5,323 nt of DNA from JARLFX01 sp036404255 (GTDB taxonomy: Bacteria > Acidobacteriota > Terriglobia > Terriglobales > Acidobacteriaceae): the NCBI GenBank assembly GCA_036404255.1, contig DASWOP010000008.1, positions 1 through 5,323 on the forward strand, given 5' to 3'. Below are positions 1-5,283 of the stretch, piece after piece. The notes beneath the pieces were generated by a model. That model was not told the DNA's origin and searched no databases. It was given only the letters and a program-made list of their open reading frames with translations. Every line of letters starts with the position of its first letter. Within the stretch, counting starts at the first letter, position 1. The position numbers and the translations under genes are program-made.

Positions 1-126
1 GCTGAGTGGTTACTCCTGTTTCAAATCCCGCAGATCTGCTTCACCAATTTATTTCCCAGGCCGATAGATAACCAGGTAAAGGGCGAGCCAAGCATCTTTG
101 CGGCTTGCCATACTCGAAACCTGCCC

Positions 127-130
127 GGAG
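127..130 (+). promoter_or_regulatory. Shine-Dalgarno GGAG that decides the GTG start of the GGDEF-EAL gene
   Basis: GGAG lies 6 bases before a GTG codon at 137. The frame is also open from a TTG at 98, but that codon has only a loose purine stretch (gggcgag, 81-87) about 10 bases upstream. The TTG start would add 13 residues that look unlike a membrane-protein N-terminus. The GTG is therefore preferred. This rests on spacing and codon preference only. Confidence 0.55.
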
Positions 131-136
131 CCTGCC

Positions 137-2101
137 GTGAACAACCGTGCCACCCGATTCCTGTCTACTGACAGCGGCATACTGACGTTGCTGGCTGTGA
201 TGACGCTTCTGCTTGCGCTTGGCGCGGTCAAGCTCAGCCGGATGGTCGCGGCCAATATGTTGCGTACGAATGCACAGTTCACCGTCTCTGCGTGGACGGC
301 TGCTCTGTTGAACAGTACGGACATCCCTGGCCTGATCGCTGGAACGCCGTCTGCGCCCATCACGCGAATCTTTCTTGAGAGTGCTACGCCGACGGGCAAT
401 ATCTACCGCTACGCGATATGGAGCAGAAGCGGCGAGCTGGTCTATTCTTCGACATCGACCGTGCCCGTGAGCCCTATCCGCAGATATGGGGAAGAGGTCG
501 GAAACGGAATCTTATCCGGATGGGACCACACGGAGACGCATCGCGGCACGTCGCCGGAGAATCCGACTTACTATGCAGATTCGTTCGTTCCGATTCGCCG
601 GAATGACGAGACGATTGGCGTGATTGAAGCCCACCTCGATCTGACCGCCGCAGTTGGGCTCTACGAGCGGTCCTTTCTCATCACTGAAGGCATCATCGCG
701 CTTGGCGTTCTGCTGGCGGGTGGCATCCCAGGGCTACTGGTCTGGCGCAAGATGCATGCGCATCGTGCTGCTCAGGCTGAGGCTGTCTTTCTTTCTCAGC
801 ATGACAACCTGACCGGCATTGCCAACCGCAAATCACTGGAAGACCGGGCAGAGGGTGCGCTGGCCTGGACGCGACGCAACAATGGTTTTATTGCAGCGCT
901 GCTGATCGATATGGACCGCTTCAAAGAGGTGAATGACAACTTTGGCCACAGTGTGGGCGATGAGGTGTTGAAGGCCTTTGCCGTGCGGCTGAAGGATACG
1001 ATTCGCACCGGCGATATGGTGGCGCGGCTCGGCGGAGACGAATTTGTGATCCTGCAGGTTGGCATTGGCCAGCCCGCCGGTGCCCGCTCGCTTGCCGGAC
1101 GTCTGATCGAAGTCTTGTCCGTTCCCTACCAGATTGGCGAGCTACAGCTTATTTGCGGCGCCAGCATTGGCGTCGCGATTGCTCCCACTGACTCTGATAA
1201 CTGGGAATCGCTGCTGGTGTGTGCGGATGTGGCGCTGTATAACGCAAAGGTGGAGCGTGGGAACGCTGTCGCGTTCTTTCAGACGGGAATGGATGCCAGC
1301 TTCCGCGAACGCCGCCAATTGGAGCAGGACCTGCGCCGCGCGCTCACCAGCAATGCCTTTGAACTGGCGTACCAGCCGCTCTTCAGCTTTCACGATCAGA
1401 GCCTGCTTGGATTTGAGGCGTTGCTGCGCTGGCCGCAGGATTGGCCACCGCAATCGCCGGCTACTTTTATTCCTGTAGCGGAGGAGTCCGGGTTGATCAT
1501 TCCTATCGGCGGATGGGTGCTGCAGGCTGCGTGCAGAGCGGCGGCTGCATGGACAAAGCCGTTGAGGATCGCCGTCAATCTCTCGCCCGTGCAATTTCGC
1601 AACGGCGATATCGTCTCTGTGGTGGAAGAGGCGCTGCGCCTCTCCGGTCTTGACCCAACCCGGCTGGAGCTTGAGGTCACGGAGAGCTTGTGGATCCACA
1701 ACGCCGAATCGGTGCTGGAGCAACTGGCGCGGCTTCGTGCCATGGGTATCACTATTGCGCTGGATGACTTCGGCACGGGGTACTCCAGCCTGACCTATCT
1801 GTGGAAGTTTCCGTTTGATGTGGTCAAGATTGACCGCACGTTTGTCTCCGGCATGAAGCTTGATCCAAAGGCAAACGCCATTGTGAACACCATTGTGGCT
1901 CTGGGGCGCACGTTGGACCTCACGGTGACCGCTGAGGGCGTGGAGACGACGGCACAGGCACAGGCGCTGAAGGAGGTTGGCTGCGACCAGGTGCAGGGCT
2001 TCCTGTACGGGCGGCCCGTCAGTGGCGTATCTGCCAGTGCCCTGGTGGATGCCGGTGCACGCTCCACGCCGATTACTGCGCATCTGGCTGCAACCGGTTA
2101 G
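137..2101 (+). CDS. Membrane-anchored GGDEF-EAL cyclic-di-GMP signalling protein
   Basis: A 654-residue protein predicted to turn c-di-GMP over at the inner membrane. Residues are numbered from the GTG start. TM helix 1 spans about 13-33, an extracytoplasmic domain about 34-181, and TM helix 2 about 182-203. A GGDEF domain follows (about 216-382), then an EAL domain (about 394-642). The diguanylate cyclase motif RLGGDEF is intact (GGDEF 299-303), and an RxxD product-inhibition site (RTGD, 290-293) lies five residues before it. The phosphodiesterase residues are also all present: EAL 427-429, N481, E513 in LELEVTES, the DDFGTGYSSL loop with D543/D544, K564, E600 and Q620. Both activities are thus possible. 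Family knowledge says one usually dominates, and sequence alone cannot say which. The extracytoplasmic part has alternating strands ending in a segment like FVPIRRNDETIGVIEAHLDL, reminiscent of Cache/PAS-like sensors; its ligand is unknown. The DoxX-like gene follows 78 bases downstream. Confidence 0.93.
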   Translation: MNNRATRFLSTDSGILTLLAVMTLLLALGAVKLSRMVAANMLRTNAQFTVSAWTAALLNSTDIPGLIAGTPSAPITRIFLESATPTGNIYRYAIWSRSGELVYSSTSTVPVSPIRRYGEEVGNGILSGWDHTETHRGTSPENPTYYADSFVPIRRNDETIGVIEAHLDLTAAVGLYERSFLITEGIIALGVLLAGGIPGLLVWRKMHAHRAAQAEAVFLSQHDNLTGIANRKSLEDRAEGALAWTRRNNGFIAALLIDMDRFKEVNDNFGHSVGDEVLKAFAVRLKDTIRTGDMVARLGGDEFVILQVGIGQPAGARSLAGRLIEVLSVPYQIGELQLICGASIGVAIAPTDSDNWESLLVCADVALYNAKVERGNAVAFFQTGMDASFRERRQLEQDLRRALTSNAFELAYQPLFSFHDQSLLGFEALLRWPQDWPPQSPATFIPVAEESGLIIPIGGWVLQAACRAAAAWTKPLRIAVNLSPVQFRNGDIVSVVEEALRLSGLDPTRLELEVTESLWIHNAESVLEQLARLRAMGITIALDDFGTGYSSLTYLWKFPFDVVKIDRTFVSGMKLDPKANAIVNTIVALGRTLDLTVTAEGVETTAQAQALKEVGCDQVQGFLYGRPVSGVSASALVDAGARSTPITAHLAATG

Positions 2102-2139
2102 CGCCGCACTCTGCTGTGGACAGAGGCCGCGGGTGGCGC
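2101..2139 (+). other. Imperfect stem-loop between the GGDEF-EAL and DoxX genes
   Basis: An outer GCGCC (2101-2105) can pair with GGCGC (2135-2139), and an inner CTCTG (2109-2113) with CAGAG (2121-2125) around a 7-base loop. There is no T-run after it, so it is a poor intrinsic terminator. It may be a processing or stability element, or chance. Transcription from the upstream gene could continue into the DoxX gene. Confidence 0.25.
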
Positions 2140-2179
2140 ATATCGTAAAGCCAACGCCTCAACAGCGCAGGAGTAACTT

Positions 2180-2692
2180 ATGGCGGCAGGTTCGCAGCAC
2201 TGGTATGCACGGACGAACGATGAATTTTCGCAGATGGCTTCGTGGCTGCAGGCGCCATTTCTGCTGGCCGTGCGGCTCTACTGGGGCTGGCAGTTTACGC
2301 AGACAGGCTGGGGCAAGCTGCACAACCTGGCGCACGTTACAGACTTCTTCACCACGCTCGGACTGCCTGCACCTGCGGTGATGGCACACTTCTGCGCTGG
2401 GCTGGAGTTTGTTGGCGGCATACTGCTCATCCTTGGGCTTGCAAGCCGGTTCATCAGCCTGCTGCTGGTGGGCAATATGGTGGTGGCCTTCTACACTGCG
2501 GAGCGCGAGGCGCTGTTTTCCATCTTCCGCGATCCGGGTAAGTTTTATACCGCGGATGCGTACACTTTCCTCTTTGCAGCTCTTTTGATCCTCATCTTTG
2601 GGGCGGGAGCGATCTCGGTAGATCATTTATTGCGTCATCATTTTGCAAAAAAGCATCACGAGCGTCTCAGGGAAACAGAGACGTCAGCCTGA
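2180..2692 (+). CDS. DoxX family membrane protein
   Basis: A 170-residue integral membrane protein with four predicted helices at about 22-42, 66-86, 91-107 and 127-147, and a basic, charged C-terminal tail. Several features typical of DoxX proteins are visible: an arginine in helix 1 (R32), a TGWGKL segment after it (42-47), a glutamate in helix 2 within GLEFVGG (E76), and GAGAISVD (141-148) in the place of the usual GPGxxSLD-like end. DoxX proteins are often linked to thiol/sulfur metabolism or oxidative-stress membrane complexes, but for most members the reaction is unknown, so no substrate is assigned. The ATG start has AGGAG (2169-2173) 6 bases upstream. The gene may be read through from the upstream c-di-GMP gene. 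No link between the two functions is evident. Confidence 0.88.
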   Translation: MAAGSQHWYARTNDEFSQMASWLQAPFLLAVRLYWGWQFTQTGWGKLHNLAHVTDFFTTLGLPAPAVMAHFCAGLEFVGGILLILGLASRFISLLLVGNMVVAFYTAEREALFSIFRDPGKFYTADAYTFLFAALLILIFGAGAISVDHLLRHHFAKKHHERLRETETSA

Positions 2693-2694
2693 GA
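2663..2694 (+). terminator. Overlapping hairpins at the end of the DoxX gene, weak terminator candidate
   Basis: CGTCTC (2663-2668) pairs with GAGACG (2678-2683). Alternatively TCTCAGG (2665-2671) pairs with CCTGAGA (2688-2694), which covers the TGA stop. The two stems share bases and cannot form together. Neither is followed by a T-run, so termination here is uncertain. The DoxX transcript may run on into the cold-shock control region. Confidence 0.25.
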
Positions 2695-2741
2695 GACACG
2701 GTGAAAACCGGATCAAAATGGGAAATGCGACGTTTTATGTC

Positions 2742-2757
2742 TGTGACCGTTATCACT
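2742..2757. promoter_or_regulatory. CRP-like palindrome, distal site
   Basis: TGTGA-N6-TCACT matches the classic CRP-family consensus TGTGA-N6-TCACA at 9 of 10 half-site positions. Its centre is 2749.5, about 70 bases before the candidate start of cold-shock gene transcription, a usual place for an activator of this family. It is seen in the sequence only. Which Crp/Fnr-type protein might bind it in this organism is unknown. Confidence 0.45.
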
Positions 2758-2771
2758 AAATAAGTAAAAAT

Positions 2772-2787
2772 TGTGATTTTTTCCACA
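2772..2787. promoter_or_regulatory. CRP-like palindrome, proximal site
   Basis: TGTGA-TTTTTT-CCACA also matches TGTGA-N6-TCACA at 9 of 10 positions. The symmetric arms TTGTG (2771-2775) and CACAA (2784-2788) extend it by a base on each side. Its centre (2779.5) is exactly 30 bp from that of the distal site, about three helical turns, so both could lie on nearly the same face of the DNA. It abuts the candidate -35 element at 2793, close to the class II activator position near -41. Confidence 0.45.
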
Positions 2788-2792
2788 AAAAC

Positions 2793-2816
2793 TTGACGGA
2801 TGTGCTAACCTATGTT
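2793..2816 (+). promoter_or_regulatory. Candidate promoter of the cold-shock gene
   Basis: TTGACG (2793-2798) is a good -35 hexamer, but no good -10 lies at the usual 16-18 base spacing. The nearest candidates are TATGTT (2811-2816), 12 bases away, and TAACCT (2806-2811), which carries an extended -10 TG at 2803-2804. The poor spacing suggests an activator-dependent promoter, or that the -35 match is fortuitous. Transcription would start around 2818-2824. Confidence 0.35.
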
Positions 2817-2817
2817 C

Positions 2818-2909
2818 ACCGTTCGAAACAAATACGGTTTCAGCACAAACATGCCGAACCCCCGTTTTGGATCAAGCGTCAAATTACAATAAGTTAAGGA
2901 ACAAGCACA
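2818..2909 (+). promoter_or_regulatory. Candidate 5' leader of the cold-shock mRNA
   Basis: If the promoter at 2793-2816 is right, the cold-shock mRNA carries an untranslated leader of about 90 bases, the kind of long leader known for cspA-type mRNAs. Two alternative small hairpins are visible near its 5' end: ACCGT (2818-2822) with ACGGT (2834-2838), and GAAAC (2825-2829) with GTTTC (2837-2841). I see no clear match to the enterobacterial cold box. TAAGGA (2895-2900) is the ribosome-binding site, 9 bases before the ATG. Confidence 0.3.
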
Positions 2910-3110
2910 ATGGAACAGGGAACAGTGAAGTGGTTTAACGATGCCAAGGGGTTTGGCTTCATCAGCCGTCAGAACGGCGAAGATGTATTCGTACATTACT
3001 CCGCCATCAACTCGAACGGATTCAAGAGCCTCCAAGAGGGTCAGGCCGTTCAGTTCAACGTCGTGAAGGGCCCCAAGGGCTGGCAGGCGTCGGACGTGCA
3101 GCCTCTCTAA
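2910..3110 (+). CDS. Cold-shock protein, CspA family
   Basis: A 66-residue single cold-shock domain, the normal length for bacterial Csp proteins. It binds single-stranded RNA and DNA and acts as an RNA chaperone in the cytoplasm. Visible hallmarks are the opening GTVKWFNDAKGFGFI (residues 4-18), which contains RNP1 (KGFGFI, 13-18), and RNP2 VFVHY (26-30). Most homologues have FVHF; the Tyr at position 30 is a common conservative variant and stays aromatic. The ATG start is preceded by TAAGGA at 9 bases. The gene stands alone, with an AT-rich control region upstream and a strong terminator downstream, as expected for an abundantly expressed single-gene unit. Csp paralogues are hard to tell apart, so no specific symbol is given. 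Whether it is cold-induced or constitutive cannot be told. Confidence 0.97.
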   Translation: MEQGTVKWFNDAKGFGFISRQNGEDVFVHYSAINSNGFKSLQEGQAVQFNVVKGPKGWQASDVQPL

Positions 3111-3140
3111 TCGAGGGTTGCTTTACAACAAGATCTGCGG

Positions 3141-3166
3141 AAGGGACGGCTCAGGCTGTCCCTTTT
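3141..3166 (+). terminator. Intrinsic terminator of the cold-shock gene
   Basis: AAGGGACGGC (3141-3150) pairs with GCTGTCCCTT (3155-3164) in a 10-bp stem with one G-T pair and a TCAG tetraloop. TTTT (3163-3166) ends the arm, followed by CGCGTTT. It sits 31 bases after the stop codon. The T-run is short, and only the plus strand has it, so this mainly serves the cold-shock gene. Confidence 0.75.
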
Positions 3167-3187
3167 CGCGTTTAAGAATTCGTTTGG

Positions 3188-4087
3188 CTACCTGGGTTGT
3201 TCGAGCGCGGCGGGACCATCAGCCGGCATGCCGTCGGTCTCATCTGCTGCACGCACGTTGATGCTGGTTCCGAACTTGCGATAGTTGCGGTGGGTTACGT
3301 TCAGCGACCCATCGATCAGGCTGTCTACCAGGAACACACGCACGTTACCCTGCCCCTGGATGTCTCCCGGCAGCCACACCTCGTCGCGCACGTGCGTAAA
3401 CTCTGCCGTTGCCGTGCTGCCCTTGCTGATATTTGCGACCAGTCCGAACCAGCCCACATGGAAAGCCTCCGGCAGCGTCGCCGTGATTTTGGAGAGCTGC
3501 CGGTCCTGCTCGTCGATCCAGGCCGTTCCGCTGATGGATTTCAGAAGAGCTTCGGCAATGCTGTGGGTCTTCACGTCGCGTCTGCCGATGAAATCAAACG
3601 CGATCACGCTGCGCCCATGCAGCGTCTCGCGCCGCTCGTTGCTCACGGTGGAAAGCTCCAGCAGCCGCGCCGCGGTAACCAGCTTGTAGCCAGCCGGATC
3701 AGTCTCCGCCCCATTGGCCTTTCCCTTGCGTGCATTTGCCTTGGCAATGGCTTTGTCGATGCGCTCCTTCTCCTTCGCTGCATCCTCCGGCGGCAGAGGC
3801 TTTCCGTTGCGGGAGAGTACGCGCCGGATCGGCACGCCGCCAACGTAGAAGAATTCCGCTTCCTCCACCTTGGTGCGACCCTTGTTGTCGCGCGTGGTGA
3901 CGGTGCTGTTGTAGATATAGTCCTGCGCCACCTCTTCGTTATGTTTCTGGTGGATCTCCACGTCATGCAGCAGCGTTGCAATGGTGGGCAGGGAGGCGCC
4001 AGCAGCGGGTGGCGCGGTCTGCGCCCGGAGTGGGGACTGGGCGGCAAAAAACAGCAGGGAGACGACAAAAAAATGCTTCGTCGGCAC
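3188..4087 (-). CDS. Exported protein of unknown function, acidobacterial type
   Basis: A 299-residue protein read from a GTG at 4087. This start gives a textbook signal peptide: MPTKH, then a hydrophobic core FFVVSLLFFAAQ, then likely cleavage after PLRA near residue 22. The frame stays open upstream to a TTG at 4144, but that start would bury the signal 19 residues inside and overlap the divergent gene. The mature part holds a YIYNSTVTTRDNKG strand segment (about 58-70), EFFYVGGVPIRRVLSRNGKPL (about 78-98), a very charged Lys/Ala/Glu helical stretch (about 101-127), then FDFIGRRD (164-171) and GTAWIDEQDRQLSKI (187-201), and ends in RNYRKFG. The order resembles a family of uncharacterised secreted acidobacterial proteins. 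The 'WIDEQDRQLSKI' type of strand recalls LolA/LppX-like lipid-carrier folds, but this is only inference. No lipobox cysteine and no catalytic motif are seen. The location is probably the periplasm or outer envelope. Confidence 0.8.
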   Translation of the reverse strand: MPTKHFFVVSLLFFAAQSPLRAQTAPPAAGASLPTIATLLHDVEIHQKHNEEVAQDYIYNSTVTTRDNKGRTKVEEAEFFYVGGVPIRRVLSRNGKPLPPEDAAKEKERIDKAIAKANARKGKANGAETDPAGYKLVTAARLLELSTVSNERRETLHGRSVIAFDFIGRRDVKTHSIAEALLKSISGTAWIDEQDRQLSKITATLPEAFHVGWFGLVANISKGSTATAEFTHVRDEVWLPGDIQGQGNVRVFLVDSLIDGSLNVTHRNYRKFGTSINVRAADETDGMPADGPAALEQPR

Positions 4088-4112
4088 GAAACTTCGAAGT
4101 AATATCCTAGCT
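4088..4112. promoter_or_regulatory. 25-bp divergent junction with a perfect 10-bp palindrome
   Basis: ACTTCGAAGT (4091-4100) is a perfect inverted repeat between the divergent start codons at 4087 (-) and 4113 (+). Neither gene has a clear Shine-Dalgarno sequence here. TAATAT (4100-4105) could be a -10 for the plus-strand gene, which would put transcription start almost at its ATG. Any promoter of the minus gene must overlap the coding region of the plus gene, and vice versa. The palindrome may be an operator or chance. Confidence 0.3.
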
Positions 4113-4448
4113 ATGATTCGATTGCTGGTGACCTGGCTTCTCAACGCTCTCGCTCTCTTGATCGTTACCTACGTGGTGCCCGGTTTTGAGGTGGCGGACT
4201 TCTCCACTGCGCTGATCTCTGCGCTTGTGATCGGACTGCTCAACATTACGCTTGGCCTGCTGCTGCGCTTTGTGACCTGGCCGCTCAACTGGCTTACGCT
4301 TGGCCTGGTCTATCTGGTGGTAGACGCAATCATCCTGTACTTCGCGAGCAAACTGGTGAGTGGCTTCCGCATTCGCAGCTTCTTCGCTGCGTTTCTAGGC
4401 GCGCTGGTGCTGACCATAGTGCATTGGATGCTCGGCTGGCTCTGGTAG
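4113..4448 (+). CDS. Phage holin family 4 small membrane protein (PF04020 type)
   Basis: A 111-residue, very hydrophobic protein with four predicted helices at about 3-22, 28-50, 57-78 and 88-108. The pattern is that of PF04020 (Phage_holin_4_2): a start like MIRLLVTWLLNALALL, a first loop ending in VPGF, a GLLNITLGLLL segment, then WPLNWLTLGLVYLVVDAIILY, and a C-terminal GALVLTIVH helix. Despite the name, this family is widespread on bacterial chromosomes with no phage nearby. No lysin, phage structural gene or integrase is visible here, so a lysis role is not supported. The function is unknown, probably envelope-related. The ATG at 4113 fits the family's N-terminus exactly. The frame is open further upstream, but that part only mirrors the opposite-strand gene. 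The upstream ribosome-binding site is weak. The gene ends 44 bases before a strong terminator. Confidence 0.88.
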   Translation: MIRLLVTWLLNALALLIVTYVVPGFEVADFSTALISALVIGLLNITLGLLLRFVTWPLNWLTLGLVYLVVDAIILYFASKLVSGFRIRSFFAAFLGALVLTIVHWMLGWLW

Positions 4449-4492
4449 AGGCACGAAATAGAAATTAGGAAAAGGTTCAAGAGCCTGACCAA

Positions 4493-4524
4493 AGAAAAGG
4501 CGCAGCCGAAGCTGCGCCTTTTCT
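4493..4524. terminator. Bidirectional intrinsic terminator
   Basis: AGAAAAGGCGCAGC (4493-4506) and GCTGCGCCTTTTCT (4511-4524) form a perfect 14-bp stem with a four-base loop. It lies between two convergent genes whose stops are at 4448 and 4542. Each strand reads a GC stem followed by TTTTCT, so it can end transcription both ways. On the minus strand the loop is c(UUCG)g, a well-known extra-stable tetraloop; on the plus strand it is CGAA. Confidence 0.88.
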
Positions 4525-4541
4525 GATACCTGATTATTGTC

Positions 4542-5270
4542 TTACTGCGCTGCTCCAGTGTCGCCGCCGCCCAGCTTCTGTGCTGCTACCTGGCCAGCTG
4601 CGCCTTTTGCGTCTTTATCCTTCAGCTCTGCGTAGATCTTCTTGGCATCATCTGCGCGTCCAGTGGACTCGTACAACGATGCCAGCTGCAGCTTTGCCAT
4701 GCCGGCCGTCTCTGTCTCTGAGGGCTTGGCGATGAGCTGGTTGTACAGTTCGATTGCCTGTGCATCGCGTCCAGTCTGGTGATAGAGCGAAGCCAGCGCA
4801 ACCTTAGCCAGTGAAGAGAGGTTCTTGTCCATGCCACCGGCAAGCTTCTGAAGTTCGGCTTCGGCAGACGCAGTCTGGCCGGTTTCAATGTCCGTGAGCC
4901 CGGCAAAGTAGAGCGCATTGCGTCCGCCAGAGGTCATCCCATATTTGTTTGCAATGTCAGCAAACGCTGCATGCGCCGCCTTGGCACGATCTGCCGCAGA
5001 GGGGAATGTCTTCACGCCGCTGGGCACCGGCTCACCGGGATTGGCAATGGCAGTGGTATAGACCAGCATGGCAGAGCCAAACTGGGCTGCGGCAGCGTCT
5101 GAGCGATAGTTATAAATCGCCACGCCACCCACCGCGAGGACGATCACGGCCAGCAGGATGATGGCGGTGGTGATGACGGAACGGCGGTTCTCACCGGCCC
5201 AATGCAGGCCGTGGGTGGTGGCTTCAATGAAGTTATCCTGCTTCAACTTATGGCGGGTCTGATTATCCAA
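4542..5270 (-). CDS. Membrane-anchored tetratricopeptide-like protein (YfgM / PF09976 type)
   Basis: A 242-residue protein with a basic cytoplasmic N-terminus (1-30, with an NRR pair just before the membrane), one TM helix (about 31-53) and a large C-terminal part predicted outside the cytoplasm. That part holds TPR-like helical pairs: AHAAFADIANKYG...ALYFAGLTDIETGQ (about 99-131), LAKVALASLYHQTGRDAQAIELYNQLI (about 154-180) and AKLQLASLYESTGRADDAKKIYAEL (about 192-216). The tail is Gly/Ala-rich. This matches the TPR_21 family that includes E. coli YfgM, which associates with the Sec translocon and periplasmic chaperones. A similar envelope-assembly role here is inference. In enterobacteria yfgM lies next to bamB; here the upstream neighbour is outside the window and the downstream one is unrelated. 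The TTG start is supported by AAGGA 8 bases upstream. The gene ends 17 bases from a strong terminator. Confidence 0.87.
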   Translation of the reverse strand: MDNQTRHKLKQDNFIEATTHGLHWAGENRRSVITTAIILLAVIVLAVGGVAIYNYRSDAAAAQFGSAMLVYTTAIANPGEPVPSGVKTFPSAADRAKAAHAAFADIANKYGMTSGGRNALYFAGLTDIETGQTASAEAELQKLAGGMDKNLSSLAKVALASLYHQTGRDAQAIELYNQLIAKPSETETAGMAKLQLASLYESTGRADDAKKIYAELKDKDAKGAAGQVAAQKLGGGDTGAAQ

Positions 5271-5278
5271 GTGCTTTT

Positions 5279-5283
5279 TCCTT
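5279..5283 (-). promoter_or_regulatory. Shine-Dalgarno AAGGA that supports a TTG start
   Basis: Read on the minus strand, AAGGA lies 8 bases before the TTG at 5270. No ATG or GTG gives an equally good start near the TM helix, so the TTG is accepted. The remaining 40 bases to the window edge show no clear promoter. Confidence 0.6.

Noticed and set aside
1..46. tRNA-like pieces at the left edge: a D-arm-like stretch, TTCAAATCC and a final CACCA.
   Set aside because: The T-stem does not pair around TTCAAAT, the CCA is in the wrong register, and there is no room for an anticodon arm. Chance resemblance is more likely. The 10-base palindrome GCAGATCTGC (30-39) accounts for part of it.
1142..2083. 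A 313-codon open frame on the minus strand.
   Set aside because: It lies wholly inside the GGDEF-EAL gene, whose catalytic motifs prove the plus-strand reading. The antisense protein is low-complexity, rich in Arg/Gln/His, with no domain.
137..2692. A functional c-di-GMP/DoxX pair forming a new system.
   Set aside because: The only support is same-strand adjacency with a 78-base gap. No shared motif, overlap or known partnership is visible.
2709..2875. The repeated GGATCAA word in the csp control region, as a possible direct-repeat operator.
   Set aside because: It is only seven bases, the copies are about 160 bases apart and the flanks do not match.
3197..4102. A 301-codon open frame on the plus strand.
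   Set aside because: It mirrors the exported-protein gene. The minus-strand reading has a signal peptide and a coherent secreted-protein pattern; the plus reading does not. Long antisense frames are common in GC-rich DNA.
4113..4448. A prophage or lysis cassette suggested by the word holin.
   Set aside because: This family is common on chromosomes without phage. No endolysin, structural or integration gene lies nearby, and the neighbours are housekeeping or envelope genes.
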